From contig OY970183.1 of the NCBI GenBank assembly GCA_963708155.1, positions 372,001 through 436,000 of the forward strand: a stretch of DNA of 64,000 bases. The letters are read 5' to 3'. The first letter of the stretch is position 1, and every line of letters starts with the position of its first letter. Source of the stretch: Methylovirgula sp963708155. GTDB lineage: Bacteria; Pseudomonadota; Alphaproteobacteria; Rhizobiales; Beijerinckiaceae. Positions 1 through 8,163 of this stretch are shown here, in pieces. The position numbers were made by a program, and so were the translations under genes. The notes beneath the pieces are model-generated. The model had not been told where the DNA came from, made no database searches, and saw only the letters and a program-made list of their open reading frames with translations.

Positions 1-1002
1 CAGGGAATAGGCCGTCTCGATCTGCGTCTGCAGATTTGTGACCTCGGTTGACGCCTCATATGGATTGACGCTTTCGAGATTCCCGACCTGCGTTGAAAGC
101 ACACTCATCTCGACCGACATTTGACTATTGGCAGAGGTGATATCGTTCTGAACGCTGCCGACAGACGTCTGGATACTGGTGAGACCGGAAGTTCCGGCAT
201 TGAGGAGATTCTCGGCATTGGTCTCAAGGGTCTGAAGAGCTGAGCTGCTTAGATTGTCCGTTCCGAGATCAGCCAGCATCGTATAGGCCTGCGCCAGATC
301 CTGGAACGCCGACTGATTCGCGCTCACCGAGGTAGAGACCGTCAACGACGGCGAAATCTCGCTGCTCGTCGTCGTGTCGGAAGCCGAAGACCAATTCGAC
401 GTCCAGTTCGTACCCTGGAACAGCGGGGCGAACTTCGTATCGAGAAAGTCTTGCATCTGACTGGCGGTTATATTCGCAACACTCGAGCTTGTTTGCGAAA
501 AACCGAAGTAAGATGAAAATGCCGAGCTCACAGCGGATTGGTTCGCCGAGCCGGCACTGTAGTAATCCGTAATCGGCGCAACAGAGGTGTTGGTTCCGGA
601 AAAAAGATAATTGCCACCCTCGGTCGTGTTCAATCCTGAGATCAGGGACTGCAGCGCGCTTTGCGCCTGCTGCTGCAATGACGTCGAGACGCCATCCTGA
701 CTGCCCGAACCGATCACCGATTGCAGTAACTTTTGGGCGGTCGTTTGCAAGCTGCTGAGCACGCCTTGCGTCGTGCTGAGACTTGTCGCGGTGAGATTGT
801 TCGTTGTGGTCAGGGTCTGCAGCAGGGATTCCTGCGACCGCAAGCTGATGTCCTGCGACGTCTGCGCACCGAGCGCCACGCCGACATCCGCATATGTGCC
901 GGTCGAGACTTCCTGCTGCGCCTGGGCAAGGTTGCTCTGCGCCGTAAGAACGGACTGGCGCAAGGCGGAGGAGATCGCATAAGAGGAAATAAACGAGCTC
1001 AT
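1..1002 (-). CDS. flgL: Flagellar hook-associated protein FlgL (hook-filament junction), C-terminal end cut by window edge
   Basis: Translation from the ATG at 1002 begins MSSFISSYAISSALRQS and runs open to base 1 (334 codons). It has the Ser/Thr/Gln/Ala-rich, Cys-free composition of flagellin-like axial proteins. The last visible residues, ending ETAYSL, match the start of the final coiled-coil stretch of FlgL, so only a few residues should be missing. FlgL (HAP3) caps the hook and seats the first flagellin. The ATG overlaps the stop of flgK as ATGA, so the two are probably translationally coupled. In rhizobia flaF, flbT and flgD usually follow. Confidence 0.9.
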   Translation of the reverse strand, partial: MSSFISSYAISSALRQSVLTAQSNLAQAQQEVSTGTYADVGVALGAQTSQDISLRSQESLLQTLTTTNNLTATSLSTTQGVLSSLQTTAQKLLQSVIGSGSQDGVSTSLQQQAQSALQSLISGLNTTEGGNYLFSGTNTSVAPITDYYSAGSANQSAVSSAFSSYFGFSQTSSSVANITASQMQDFLDTKFAPLFQGTNWTSNWSSASDTTTSSEISPSLTVSTSVSANQSAFQDLAQAYTMLADLGTDNLSSSALQTLETNAENLLNAGTSGLTSIQTSVGSVQNDITSANSQMSVEMSVLSTQVGNLESVNPYEASTEVTNLQTQIETAYSL

Positions 1003-2465
1003 GCCACGGACGCCTGGTTTATCGCTGTGGTCAGATCCGAGAACATGTTGCTGATCGTCGTCAGCAGCTTCGCTGTAGCCGAATAGGAATTTTCGAGATC
1101 GAGCATCTGGGACATCTCGTCATCGAGATTGACCCCGGTCGAATTCGATAGCGCGGTGGTAGACGTTGACAGCAACGTGCTCTGATAAGCACTTTCCGAC
1201 TGCACGTTTTGTTGCTCGGCATCGAGCCAGCTGACCGACGCCGTTGCATAGCCCGAAAGCGTGTTGCTGGTTCCAATGCCGCCGGCACTGGAAAAACTCT
1301 GAGCCGCCGAAAGATTAGTCAGATACTGCTGCAGATGCGTATCGTAGCTGGCCTGGTGCGATGTGTTATAGTTGAAATTGATGCCGTTGCCCAACAGCGT
1401 GGCGGTACCGCCTTGGCTCGGATCGACCGCGGCATTGACGGTGATGCTCCCGGCAAGACCCGTCACCTGCGCCGCGGTCGGCAAGGCAGTACTCGAACCA
1501 TCGGTGAAGAGCCCCGCAAGGGTCGAGCTCGAATTGCTCGGATCGGTCTCGGCGAAGGCGCTGATCAAGCCGTTTGCCGTCTGATCGAGCTGCGACTGGT
1601 AGGTGACGGTGACGTTATCCCGCAAGTTGGCGAGTCCCGCGAGCGCGCCCGTCTGGATGGGCATCGTCGCGGAGCTTCCTGTGACCGGAATGCCGTCTAT
1701 ATAAACGGCGTTTCCGGTAGTCCCCGCGGAATAGGTCTGCGTTGGCTGGAAGGTCACGGTGCTCGCGGTGCCGTTCTGGAACAGAGTCACCCCGCTGTCG
1801 GTGTAGATCGACATGTCATTGTTCGCGCCCGTGCTGGTGGTGATGCCGACCTGCTGCGAGAGCTGGGTGAGGATCGAATTGCGCGTGTCGAGCAAATCGC
1901 TGACATCGGCGCCGGTCGCGGTGCCCGTGACAATCTGCTGGTTGACGCCCTGAAACTGCGTCAGGAGCGAATTGATGCTCGAAACCGAGGACGCCATTTG
2001 TGAATCGGCATCCTCGCGCACCTGCTGCACGGTTGTCGTCGCATTGTTGAGCGTGCTCGCAAGATTCTGCGCATCCGTAACGACAGCGCTGGCGAGGCTG
2101 CTGTCGGACGGCGACGCCTCATATTGCTGAAGCGCATCGGTCAGATCGGTGAGCTTCTCCGCTGGAGACGTATCCGAGCCCGGTTCGCCGACGATTGTCG
2201 CCAAGGTAGTCAGGCCGCCGGAAAGCGCCGACTGCGTCGCTGACGCCGCCGTCGCGCTCAGCACGTTGGAGAAAACGGCCTGGTTCTGCGCATTTGTGAC
2301 CGAGGCAACCTCGACGCCGCCATCGGCCGTTGTGACGACATTCGCGGTCTTTTGCGAGAACCCGGGACTATTGACCCCGCCGATATTGCGCGACACCAGC
2401 GCCAATTCCGCCGAGACCGCGGCGAGAGCAGACTGGGTAACGTGCGTGGCGGTCGTCAGATTCAT
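999..2465 (-). CDS. flgK: Flagellar hook-associated protein FlgK (HAP1)
   Basis: The protein has 488 residues. The N-terminus (residues about 1-40, with SRNIGGVNSPGFSQK) is the conserved rod/hook helix with the N-x-x-N-x-x-T/S-P-G-F/Y signature of axial proteins. The C-terminus (LDDEMSQMLDLENSYSATAKLL) is the matching FlgK helix. It forms the first of the two hook-filament junction zones. It sits between flgE and flgL in the usual order and overlaps flgL by 4 bases. The 33-base gap after flgE fits one operon. Length is normal for alphaproteobacteria. Confidence 0.95.
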   Translation of the reverse strand: MNLTTATHVTQSALAAVSAELALVSRNIGGVNSPGFSQKTANVVTTADGGVEVASVTNAQNQAVFSNVLSATAASATQSALSGGLTTLATIVGEPGSDTSPAEKLTDLTDALQQYEASPSDSSLASAVVTDAQNLASTLNNATTTVQQVREDADSQMASSVSSINSLLTQFQGVNQQIVTGTATGADVSDLLDTRNSILTQLSQQVGITTSTGANNDMSIYTDSGVTLFQNGTASTVTFQPTQTYSAGTTGNAVYIDGIPVTGSSATMPIQTGALAGLANLRDNVTVTYQSQLDQTANGLISAFAETDPSNSSSTLAGLFTDGSSTALPTAAQVTGLAGSITVNAAVDPSQGGTATLLGNGINFNYNTSHQASYDTHLQQYLTNLSAAQSFSSAGGIGTSNTLSGYATASVSWLDAEQQNVQSESAYQSTLLSTSTTALSNSTGVNLDDEMSQMLDLENSYSATAKLLTTISNMFSDLTTAINQASVA

Positions 2466-2498
2466 GACACGGACTCAAGAGATGAGGAATGCCCGCAG

Positions 2499-3752
2499 TT
2501 ACTTCAGCAGATTGACGAGCTCACTGAGCATATCAGAACCGACCTGGAACGCCTTCGAATTGGCTTGGTAGGCGTTCTGCGTCACGACCATATTGGTGAG
2601 CTGCGTCGCAAGATCGACGGTCGAGGATTCAAGTTCGGAGCCTTTGATAGAGCCGAAACCATCGGAATTCGCCGCGCCCAGCGTGATAGCACCCGAATTG
2701 GAATTGGGCTCGAAAACGTCGCCGGCCAGCGAGGCCATGCTGTTGACGCTCGGGACCGTGCCGAGCGGAATTTGATAGATTGGCGTGGTCACTCCGTTGG
2801 AGTAGACCTCGGAGAGTACGCCACTGGACGATACCGTGACACTTTCGTACGTCCCGGGCGCATTGCCGTTCACCGTCGACTGCACGGAAGTCGAGGAAGA
2901 AACCTGCGTGAGGCCGGAAACATCCAGGCTCATCGTCGACCCACCCGGAACAGCAACCGAGATCGACGTTGGCGTGCTACTCAAGGCGCCCGTCGTCGAA
3001 TTAAATGTCAGGCTCTGCGTCGCAAGCGGCCCGCTACTGTAAGGAAAGCCGCCGCCCGAAGCTGCATCCGCGGCGTTATAGACGTCCATCTCCCAGGTGT
3101 TGGCGCCCGTCTTCGTCGTATAGACATTCAGCGTCACCGGGTTGCCGAGGTCGTCATAAGCAGTAACCGGAGTCATCGACGTATAGGTGGAGCTGGCGCT
3201 GTTCGCCGCAGGCAGCGTTCCAGAGTCTACGGACGCAGCCGAGTCAAGGTTGCCCGTCAGCGTTCCAGAAGTCGAAGCGACCGGCGGCGAAAGGCCCGAA
3301 ATGGAAATTTGTACCGGCTGGAGCTGATCCAGGGAATAACTGGCCGGCTGCGAGGAACCGGAGCTGATCGGGTAGCCCATCAGCGTATAGCCGGAAGCAT
3401 TGACGAGATTGCCGCTCGCGTCGGGCGCGAACGAACCGGCGCGAGTCAGGTAAGTCTGACCGCTGGCATTTTCGACAACGAAGAAGCCATTGCCCTCGAT
3501 CGCCATATTGGTACTCGTCGAGGTCGAGGTCGGATCGCCCTGTTGCGCGATATTATAGTTGACGACCGTCGCGACGCCGCCGGCATTATATTCGCTGGTG
3601 CTGTATTCGTTGAGCATATCCTCGAATTGGGTCGAGGCCTGCTTGTAGCCTGTCGTATCTGCGTTGGCGATATTATCGGAAATCGTCGAGAGCGCATTTG
3701 CCTGCGCCGACATGCCCGACACACTGGCCATCAATGCACTGTAGAGACTCAT
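2499..3752 (-). CDS. flgE: Flagellar hook protein FlgE
   Basis: The protein has 417 residues from the ATG at 3752. A TTG two codons upstream is possible, but the GAGGAG Shine-Dalgarno is best spaced for the ATG. The N-terminus MSLYSALMASVSGMSAQANALSTISDNIAN carries the rod/hook signature (about residues 1-35). FlgE-type central domains and the C-terminal helix (ATQLTNMVVTQNAYQANSK) follow. It polymerises into the curved hook joining rod and filament. It heads the flgE-flgK-flgL group, downstream of ftcR, its likely activator. The 227-base gap to ftcR is the likely promoter region. Confidence 0.95.
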   Translation of the reverse strand: MSLYSALMASVSGMSAQANALSTISDNIANADTTGYKQASTQFEDMLNEYSTSEYNAGGVATVVNYNIAQQGDPTSTSTSTNMAIEGNGFFVVENASGQTYLTRAGSFAPDASGNLVNASGYTLMGYPISSGSSQPASYSLDQLQPVQISISGLSPPVASTSGTLTGNLDSAASVDSGTLPAANSASSTYTSMTPVTAYDDLGNPVTLNVYTTKTGANTWEMDVYNAADAASGGGFPYSSGPLATQSLTFNSTTGALSSTPTSISVAVPGGSTMSLDVSGLTQVSSSTSVQSTVNGNAPGTYESVTVSSSGVLSEVYSNGVTTPIYQIPLGTVPSVNSMASLAGDVFEPNSNSGAITLGAANSDGFGSIKGSELESSTVDLATQLTNMVVTQNAYQANSKAFQVGSDMLSELVNLLK

Positions 3753-3979
3753 CGCCAATTCTCCTCATCCCTTTGACAGGATTTAAGGGCAAACAACTTG
3801 TGTGGAGCTTGCGCAGGACGCATCCGGCGCAACACGGCGCGAGGCGAGAATCACGCAAATGAGCGCACGCCGCCGTCGGAGCCGGATAAAGGCCCTCGCG
3901 CCCGTTTGTGCCATACTGGAAACATCGCGTCAGACGACGCAGGACAAGCCGCGCGGCCGCGCATGGGCGGCACGCTGAA

Positions 3980-4654
3980 CTATTGAGCGTCCGCCAGGCG
4001 ATAGCCGAGGTAGCGCACTGAATTTATCGGATCGTATCCGAGATGACGCCGCAGCTTCTTGCGCAACTTGCTGATGTGGCTCTCGACGACATTCTCCTCG
4101 ACGTTGTCGTCGAAGATTCCATAGATCGAGTTGAAGATTTGCGACTTGCTGACTCTCCGGCCGCGATTGGCGACGAGATATTCGAGAATGCGCCGCTCGC
4201 GCCGCGGCAGCGGCAGAATATTGCCCCTGATCTCGGGATCGCGGCCATCGAAGAAGACCCGCATCTCCCCGACGACAGCGTGATCCTGCTCAACCTCAAG
4301 CCGGCGGCGGATTGCCCCGACGCGCGCAAGAATTTCACGCACGTGAATCGGCTTACGCACCACATCGTCGACGCCCGCGGCGAAGAGACTCAGGGTCTGC
4401 TCCAGCGACGGCGCCTCGTTCATTGCAATCACCGGAGCGCGCGAACGCTCCCAAATCATTCTCGGCAAGATCTCGCGATCACGGCAATCGCCAAGCAAAA
4501 AAGCCTCGACTGCATAGAGATCGGCATCCGCGACTGTCTTGACCCATTCGCGAAATTCGTCGCTGCAAAAACGAGCGGCAGATACACCTTCACTGCCGAA
4601 GCGACATGCGTAACCAGCGGTCACCATATCCCGCTCATCCACAATCACCAGCAC
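3980..4654 (-). CDS. ftcR: Flagellar transcriptional regulator FtcR (OmpR-type response regulator)
   Basis: The protein closely resembles rhizobial and Brucella FtcR, which activates flgE and other hook-stage genes. It has a receiver-like N-terminal domain (residues 1-120, starting VLVIVDERDMVTAGYACRFG) and a winged-helix DNA-binding domain (about 125-220, with LPLPRRERRILEYLVANRGRR... and VVESHISKLRKKLRRHLG). The GTG at 4654 aligns best with the short FtcR N-terminus; a TTG at 4669 is the alternative. The usual phospho-acceptor Asp at the end of strand 3 appears replaced by Glu (in AVEAFLLGDC), and no DxxMP motif is present, so control by phosphorylation is doubtful. A CtrA-like half-degenerate site lies just upstream. 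Confidence 0.9.
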   Translation of the reverse strand: MLVIVDERDMVTAGYACRFGSEGVSAARFCSDEFREWVKTVADADLYAVEAFLLGDCRDREILPRMIWERSRAPVIAMNEAPSLEQTLSLFAAGVDDVVRKPIHVREILARVGAIRRRLEVEQDHAVVGEMRVFFDGRDPEIRGNILPLPRRERRILEYLVANRGRRVSKSQIFNSIYGIFDDNVEENVVESHISKLRKKLRRHLGYDPINSVRYLGYRLADAQ

Positions 4655-4695
4655 GGAATCGCCCCCCAAATCAGTTGTTTAGCCCCTTTAAACTG

Positions 4696-4710
4696 TTAGC
4701 TAAGTCTTAA
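4696..4710 (-). promoter_or_regulatory. Possible CtrA site (one mismatch) upstream of ftcR
   Basis: Read on the plus strand the sequence is TTAG-CTAAGTC-TTAA, which is TTAA-N7-TTAA with one mismatch. It lies about 40 bases upstream of the ftcR start. A second TTAA (4689-4692) is nearby. CtrA control of early flagellar genes is known in alphaproteobacteria, but use of this site is inference. Confidence 0.35.
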
Positions 4711-4845
4711 CTGACGTCAAACGTTAGTGTTGCGTTTTAGGACAAATGGCAATTCCGGAATCAATTTGAATGCATATGTGGTTGGAATGGCTCAATGCGT
4801 TGAGTGGCCTCTGCGTGTGAGGCGTCGTCATAGAACGCCATCACG

Positions 4846-5421
4846 TCAGCGGCAGAAGCCGCGCGCCGAATCCGTCCATTGACCGAAGCCGCTGGCGACC
4901 ATGTTGCTGATGACTGCGCAGACATATTGCTTCTGCGCCGGGTTATTGTCCGGGCCGGCGTGATAGCGCGCAGCCGCAAGAGTCCAGCTTCCTTCCTGCG
5001 TTCTCAGATCGCGCAAATAGCGCGCGGCATAATCGACATTGGCGTGTGGATCGAACATTTCTGCAACCGAGCTGAAGTGGCTGCCGTGGTAATAATGGTT
5101 GATCTGCATGCATCCGATGTCGATCAGCTTGGCGCCGCGCTGCTGCGCCTCATAGAATCGCTGAAGCGCTTCCTCCGAAGTCTGCGGGAATATCGACGGC
5201 CCCTCGATATTGAGGGCATAGGGACTGAGCGTCCCGCGACGGCCGGTCTCCGTCAGGCCGACGGCATAGAGCACGCCGAGCGGCACCCCATATTTTGCCG
5301 CGGCGCGGGTCATTTCGCGCTCGCAAGCGAGCGGCTGGGGCGCGCCTTGGGCGCCGCTATATATAAAGACCAGCGCCAGCAGAGCGCCGAGGCGCAGACC
5401 GTGCCGTTTCATAGGTTTCAT
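4846..5421 (-). CDS. Flagellar-cluster lytic transglycosylase (SLT domain), exported
   Basis: The protein has about 191 residues. It starts MKPMKRHGLRLGALLALVFIYSG, a typical signal peptide. The SLT-type fold follows: the catalytic Glu in GLTETG (residue about 58), then IGCMQINHYYHG, MFDPHANVDYAARYL and AARYHAG. Such enzymes open peptidoglycan so that the rod can pass, like the muramidase half of FlgJ or SltF. The start at 5421 (or ATG 5412) lies inside the 3' end of fliK, an overlap of about 60 bases in another frame. A longer open frame back to 5715 lies entirely inside fliK and is not credible. FtcR is the next gene. Confidence 0.85.
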   Translation of the reverse strand: MKPMKRHGLRLGALLALVFIYSGAQGAPQPLACEREMTRAAAKYGVPLGVLYAVGLTETGRRGTLSPYALNIEGPSIFPQTSEEALQRFYEAQQRGAKLIDIGCMQINHYYHGSHFSSVAEMFDPHANVDYAARYLRDLRTQEGSWTLAAARYHAGPDNNPAQKQYVCAVISNMVASGFGQWTDSARGFCR

Positions 5422-6997
5422 TGCCGCTCTGCCGTTGCGACTGACGTTGAGAGGAACTGTTGGAGCCGCCGTCTTGGGGCTGCGACCCGTTATTGCCATA
5501 GCTACTGCCTCCGGAAGTCTGTCCGGACGAGTTCTGTCCCGCGGCGCTCTGGTCGGCGAAGCTGTTGGCCGTGCTCGATGATGCCGCGAGGCTGATATCG
5601 ACGCTGGCAACGGTGTAGCCTGTATCGGCCAGCCGATCGGTGATCTCCTGTTTGTCTTTTTCCAGGAGATCGCGGGTCGTGCTCTGGCTCGCCTGAACTT
5701 CGACCTGAAGGCCACCGTCGGACAGATTTAGCTTCACATTCACCGTGCCGAGATCTGCGGGCTCAAGTTGTAAATCGAGAGTTTTGACCGCCGAAAGGGC
5801 GGGCTGCGCCGCCGCAAGCATCGCGCCAATGTCGGTGGCCGGCGTGGCGGCCTGGAGCGATGACGCACTGGATGAATCCTGTCCCGCCCCGTCCGGCGAC
5901 GTCACAAGCGGCGCCACCGCATTGGCGATTTGCTGCGCCGGCGAGAGCGACGCCACCGGCGCGAAATACGTCGCTTGGGAGACCACTTCAACCTTGGTGG
6001 ACGACGCGCTGTCCTCGGTGGAATCCGATTTGCCCGTCGCGCCGTGCGAGGTCAGCGAAATCTTGGTGATGGCCGCTTCGTCGGTAACTGACGAGGCGGT
6101 ACCGCCCACAGCGCCCTTGTCACCCGCAGCCGAAAGCGATCCCGAATCGGCGGTGACGGCTTGCTGCAGGTTGGCCGGCATGACATTCGCCGTCGCGGCG
6201 AGGAGAGCGCCGGCAGTCACATTCGCCGCCGGTTGCGGCTGCGTCTGAGAGGAATCTTGCGCCGCACCGTGGCGGCGCTCCCGCGTATTCGAGGATTGTC
6301 CGCTCTCCGGCGATTTTTGCCCCACCGAAGTCAAAGCGGCCGACGACGAAGCGGTAGAAGAAGTGGCCGCGGCTTGCGTGCTCTCGGCATCGTTCGCCAC
6401 CGATATCGGTTGCGGCGCGCTCGCCTTGAGCGGAACAGCATTCGACCGCTGCCTTTGGGCGCTGGAAGATTGCGCTTGGGCGGCGGAGGATTGCGGCCGG
6501 GAGGCCGGCGTCGCGTTTGATGCAGCGCCGCCGGCCTTCTGCTCCGGCGCGAGCTCGCTCGCCGGCGTCGACGCGGTCGTGTCCCGCGACGGCACGGCGC
6601 GCCCTGCCATGCCTGAAACAGCCGCAGCGGCGGCAGTGATCGGAGATTCGGCGGATAGACGCGCACTGAGAGCCGCGGCCGAGTTTTGCCCTTTGGTCTT
6701 TGCCGATGTTTGCGAGTCGGCCGGCACCTGCGATGTCTGAGGTGCAACGGCCTGTGTCAGGAGCGTGAGTGCATTCGAATGAAGCGGGTGGCTCTGTGCC
6801 CCGCCCTGCCCGGTGAGCGCGTCCGCGGTCGAAGGCGAATTCGCCGGCGCTTCGCTCTGCTGGCTCAGCCCCGTCAGCAATGTCTCAAAAGACTGCCCCT
6901 TCGGCTTAGCCGCCGAATCGCCACCGGTCTTCTGTTCGGATGCAACAAGAGGATTGGAAGCGACAAGAGCGCCGGAGAAGCCGCTGATGTTGTTCAT
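5357..6997 (-). CDS. fliK: Flagellar hook-length control protein FliK (MotD-like)
   Basis: The protein has 546 residues from the ATG at 6997, preceded by the strong ribosome site GGAGGAG. The first 400 residues are low-complexity Ala/Ser/Gln/Thr sequence with little conservation, as in other FliK rulers. The conserved C-terminal Flg_hook domain is at about 400-470 (LQLEPADLGTVNVKLNLSDGGLQVEVQ). FliK measures hook length and switches FlhB from hook to filament export. It overlaps motC by 4 bases. The motB-motC-fliK order matches rhizobia, where this gene was first called motD. Confidence 0.9.
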   Translation of the reverse strand: MNNISGFSGALVASNPLVASEQKTGGDSAAKPKGQSFETLLTGLSQQSEAPANSPSTADALTGQGGAQSHPLHSNALTLLTQAVAPQTSQVPADSQTSAKTKGQNSAAALSARLSAESPITAAAAAVSGMAGRAVPSRDTTASTPASELAPEQKAGGAASNATPASRPQSSAAQAQSSSAQRQRSNAVPLKASAPQPISVANDAESTQAAATSSTASSSAALTSVGQKSPESGQSSNTRERRHGAAQDSSQTQPQPAANVTAGALLAATANVMPANLQQAVTADSGSLSAAGDKGAVGGTASSVTDEAAITKISLTSHGATGKSDSTEDSASSTKVEVVSQATYFAPVASLSPAQQIANAVAPLVTSPDGAGQDSSSASSLQAATPATDIGAMLAAAQPALSAVKTLDLQLEPADLGTVNVKLNLSDGGLQVEVQASQSTTRDLLEKDKQEITDRLADTGYTVASVDISLAASSSTANSFADQSAAGQNSSGQTSGGSSYGNNGSQPQDGGSNSSSQRQSQRQSGNETYETARSAPRRSAGAGLYI

Positions 6998-8163
6998 GGC
7001 TCCTCCTCTTTGTCGATGCCGTCGGAGTCGGCGAGCGCCTTCTGCGCGGCGTCGATCGTCGAGTCGCCTTCGCTCATCACCGTCTTGAGCGCTTGCGGCG
7101 CGGATTCCGCCGCGGTGGACGAGCCGGCCCGCGGCCATTCGTGAATTTGGCGTGAAACGGACAGCGCAGCATCGCGCAGCGTGCCCTCCTCACGCGAGAG
7201 GCGCGCGGCGTCCACAGCATTGAGCAAGCCTTCGCCACGCCGATAGCCGGGCGTAAAAATATCGGCAGCGCCTTCGTAAAGTCTGGCGCGACAGATTTCC
7301 GCCGAATCGGACGCCGCAAAGCTCTCGGCTCTCGTCGCGGCGAACTGCGCCACCGCAATTTTCCCGGCGAGAACCGACGCCCGCGCGATCATCAGATAGA
7401 TGTCCAGTTGATCGGCGGAGTTGAGGCCACTCAGGGCATCGTCGATCTGCTGCAACTGCGCCGAATCGCCCGATATATTCAGCCGTGCCACGGCATAGGA
7501 GAAATGTTCGCGGAAATTATCGGCGTAAGTCGATTTATTGAAACGCCGGATATATTCGCCAGAGAGGCTCATGAAGCGATCGAAATCCCCGGTCGCGTTG
7601 ACGAGGAAAATTTCGCGCCGGAGGGCGGCCTCCTCGACCAGTGTTCCCGGCGCGAGGACGCGGGCAAGATCGAGGAGCGCCACGGCTTTCTGGGGGCTTT
7701 TCTCGGCCATGAGCCCCGCCTGCACCAGGGCGACGTGGCCGCCGACGATCGGATCTAGAGCGCGCGGATCGATATTCCCGAGCAAATCCCTCGCATGCGC
7801 CTCGTGCCCTTCGGAATAGGCCAGCGCGCCCTCGAGAAGCGCCTTCTCGTCGGCCGGACAGTTGCCGCTGGCAAGAACCCTTTGTGCCACGCGCGGCGCG
7901 CCGCCACTGAGCACGTAAGTGACGACGGCGTTGACATTGCGCGGTTCGCGCCAGACGGAAGGATTGTAGGACAGCAGACGCCCCGCGAGTTCCGCCGAGA
8001 GGCCGGGAATGGCGGCACGCGCCGCCTTATTTCCCAGAACGATCTGATCCTGCAGCGCATGCAGGGAGCGCACGAGTTGATATGGCGGCTTCGAGGCCGC
8101 CGACGCCGCGCCGGGGCCGATTGTCAGAACCGTGACGGCGAGAGCGAACGCGCGCAGTCTCAT
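6994..8163 (-). CDS. motC: Periplasmic motility protein MotC
   Basis: The protein has 389 residues with the N-terminal signal peptide MRLRAFALAVTVLTIG...ASA. The mature part is helical, TPR-like and Ala/Leu-rich, as expected of MotC. In rhizobia MotC is a periplasmic protein that binds the MotB periplasmic domain and helps set motor speed. It sits between motB (4-base overlap) and fliK (4-base overlap). It has no catalytic motif. The assignment rests on family resemblance and on the conserved neighbours. Confidence 0.87.
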   Translation of the reverse strand: MRLRAFALAVTVLTIGPGAASAASKPPYQLVRSLHALQDQIVLGNKAARAAIPGLSAELAGRLLSYNPSVWREPRNVNAVVTYVLSGGAPRVAQRVLASGNCPADEKALLEGALAYSEGHEAHARDLLGNIDPRALDPIVGGHVALVQAGLMAEKSPQKAVALLDLARVLAPGTLVEEAALRREIFLVNATGDFDRFMSLSGEYIRRFNKSTYADNFREHFSYAVARLNISGDSAQLQQIDDALSGLNSADQLDIYLMIARASVLAGKIAVAQFAATRAESFAASDSAEICRARLYEGAADIFTPGYRRGEGLLNAVDAARLSREEGTLRDAALSVSRQIHEWPRAGSSTAAESAPQALKTVMSEGDSTIDAAQKALADSDGIDKEEEP

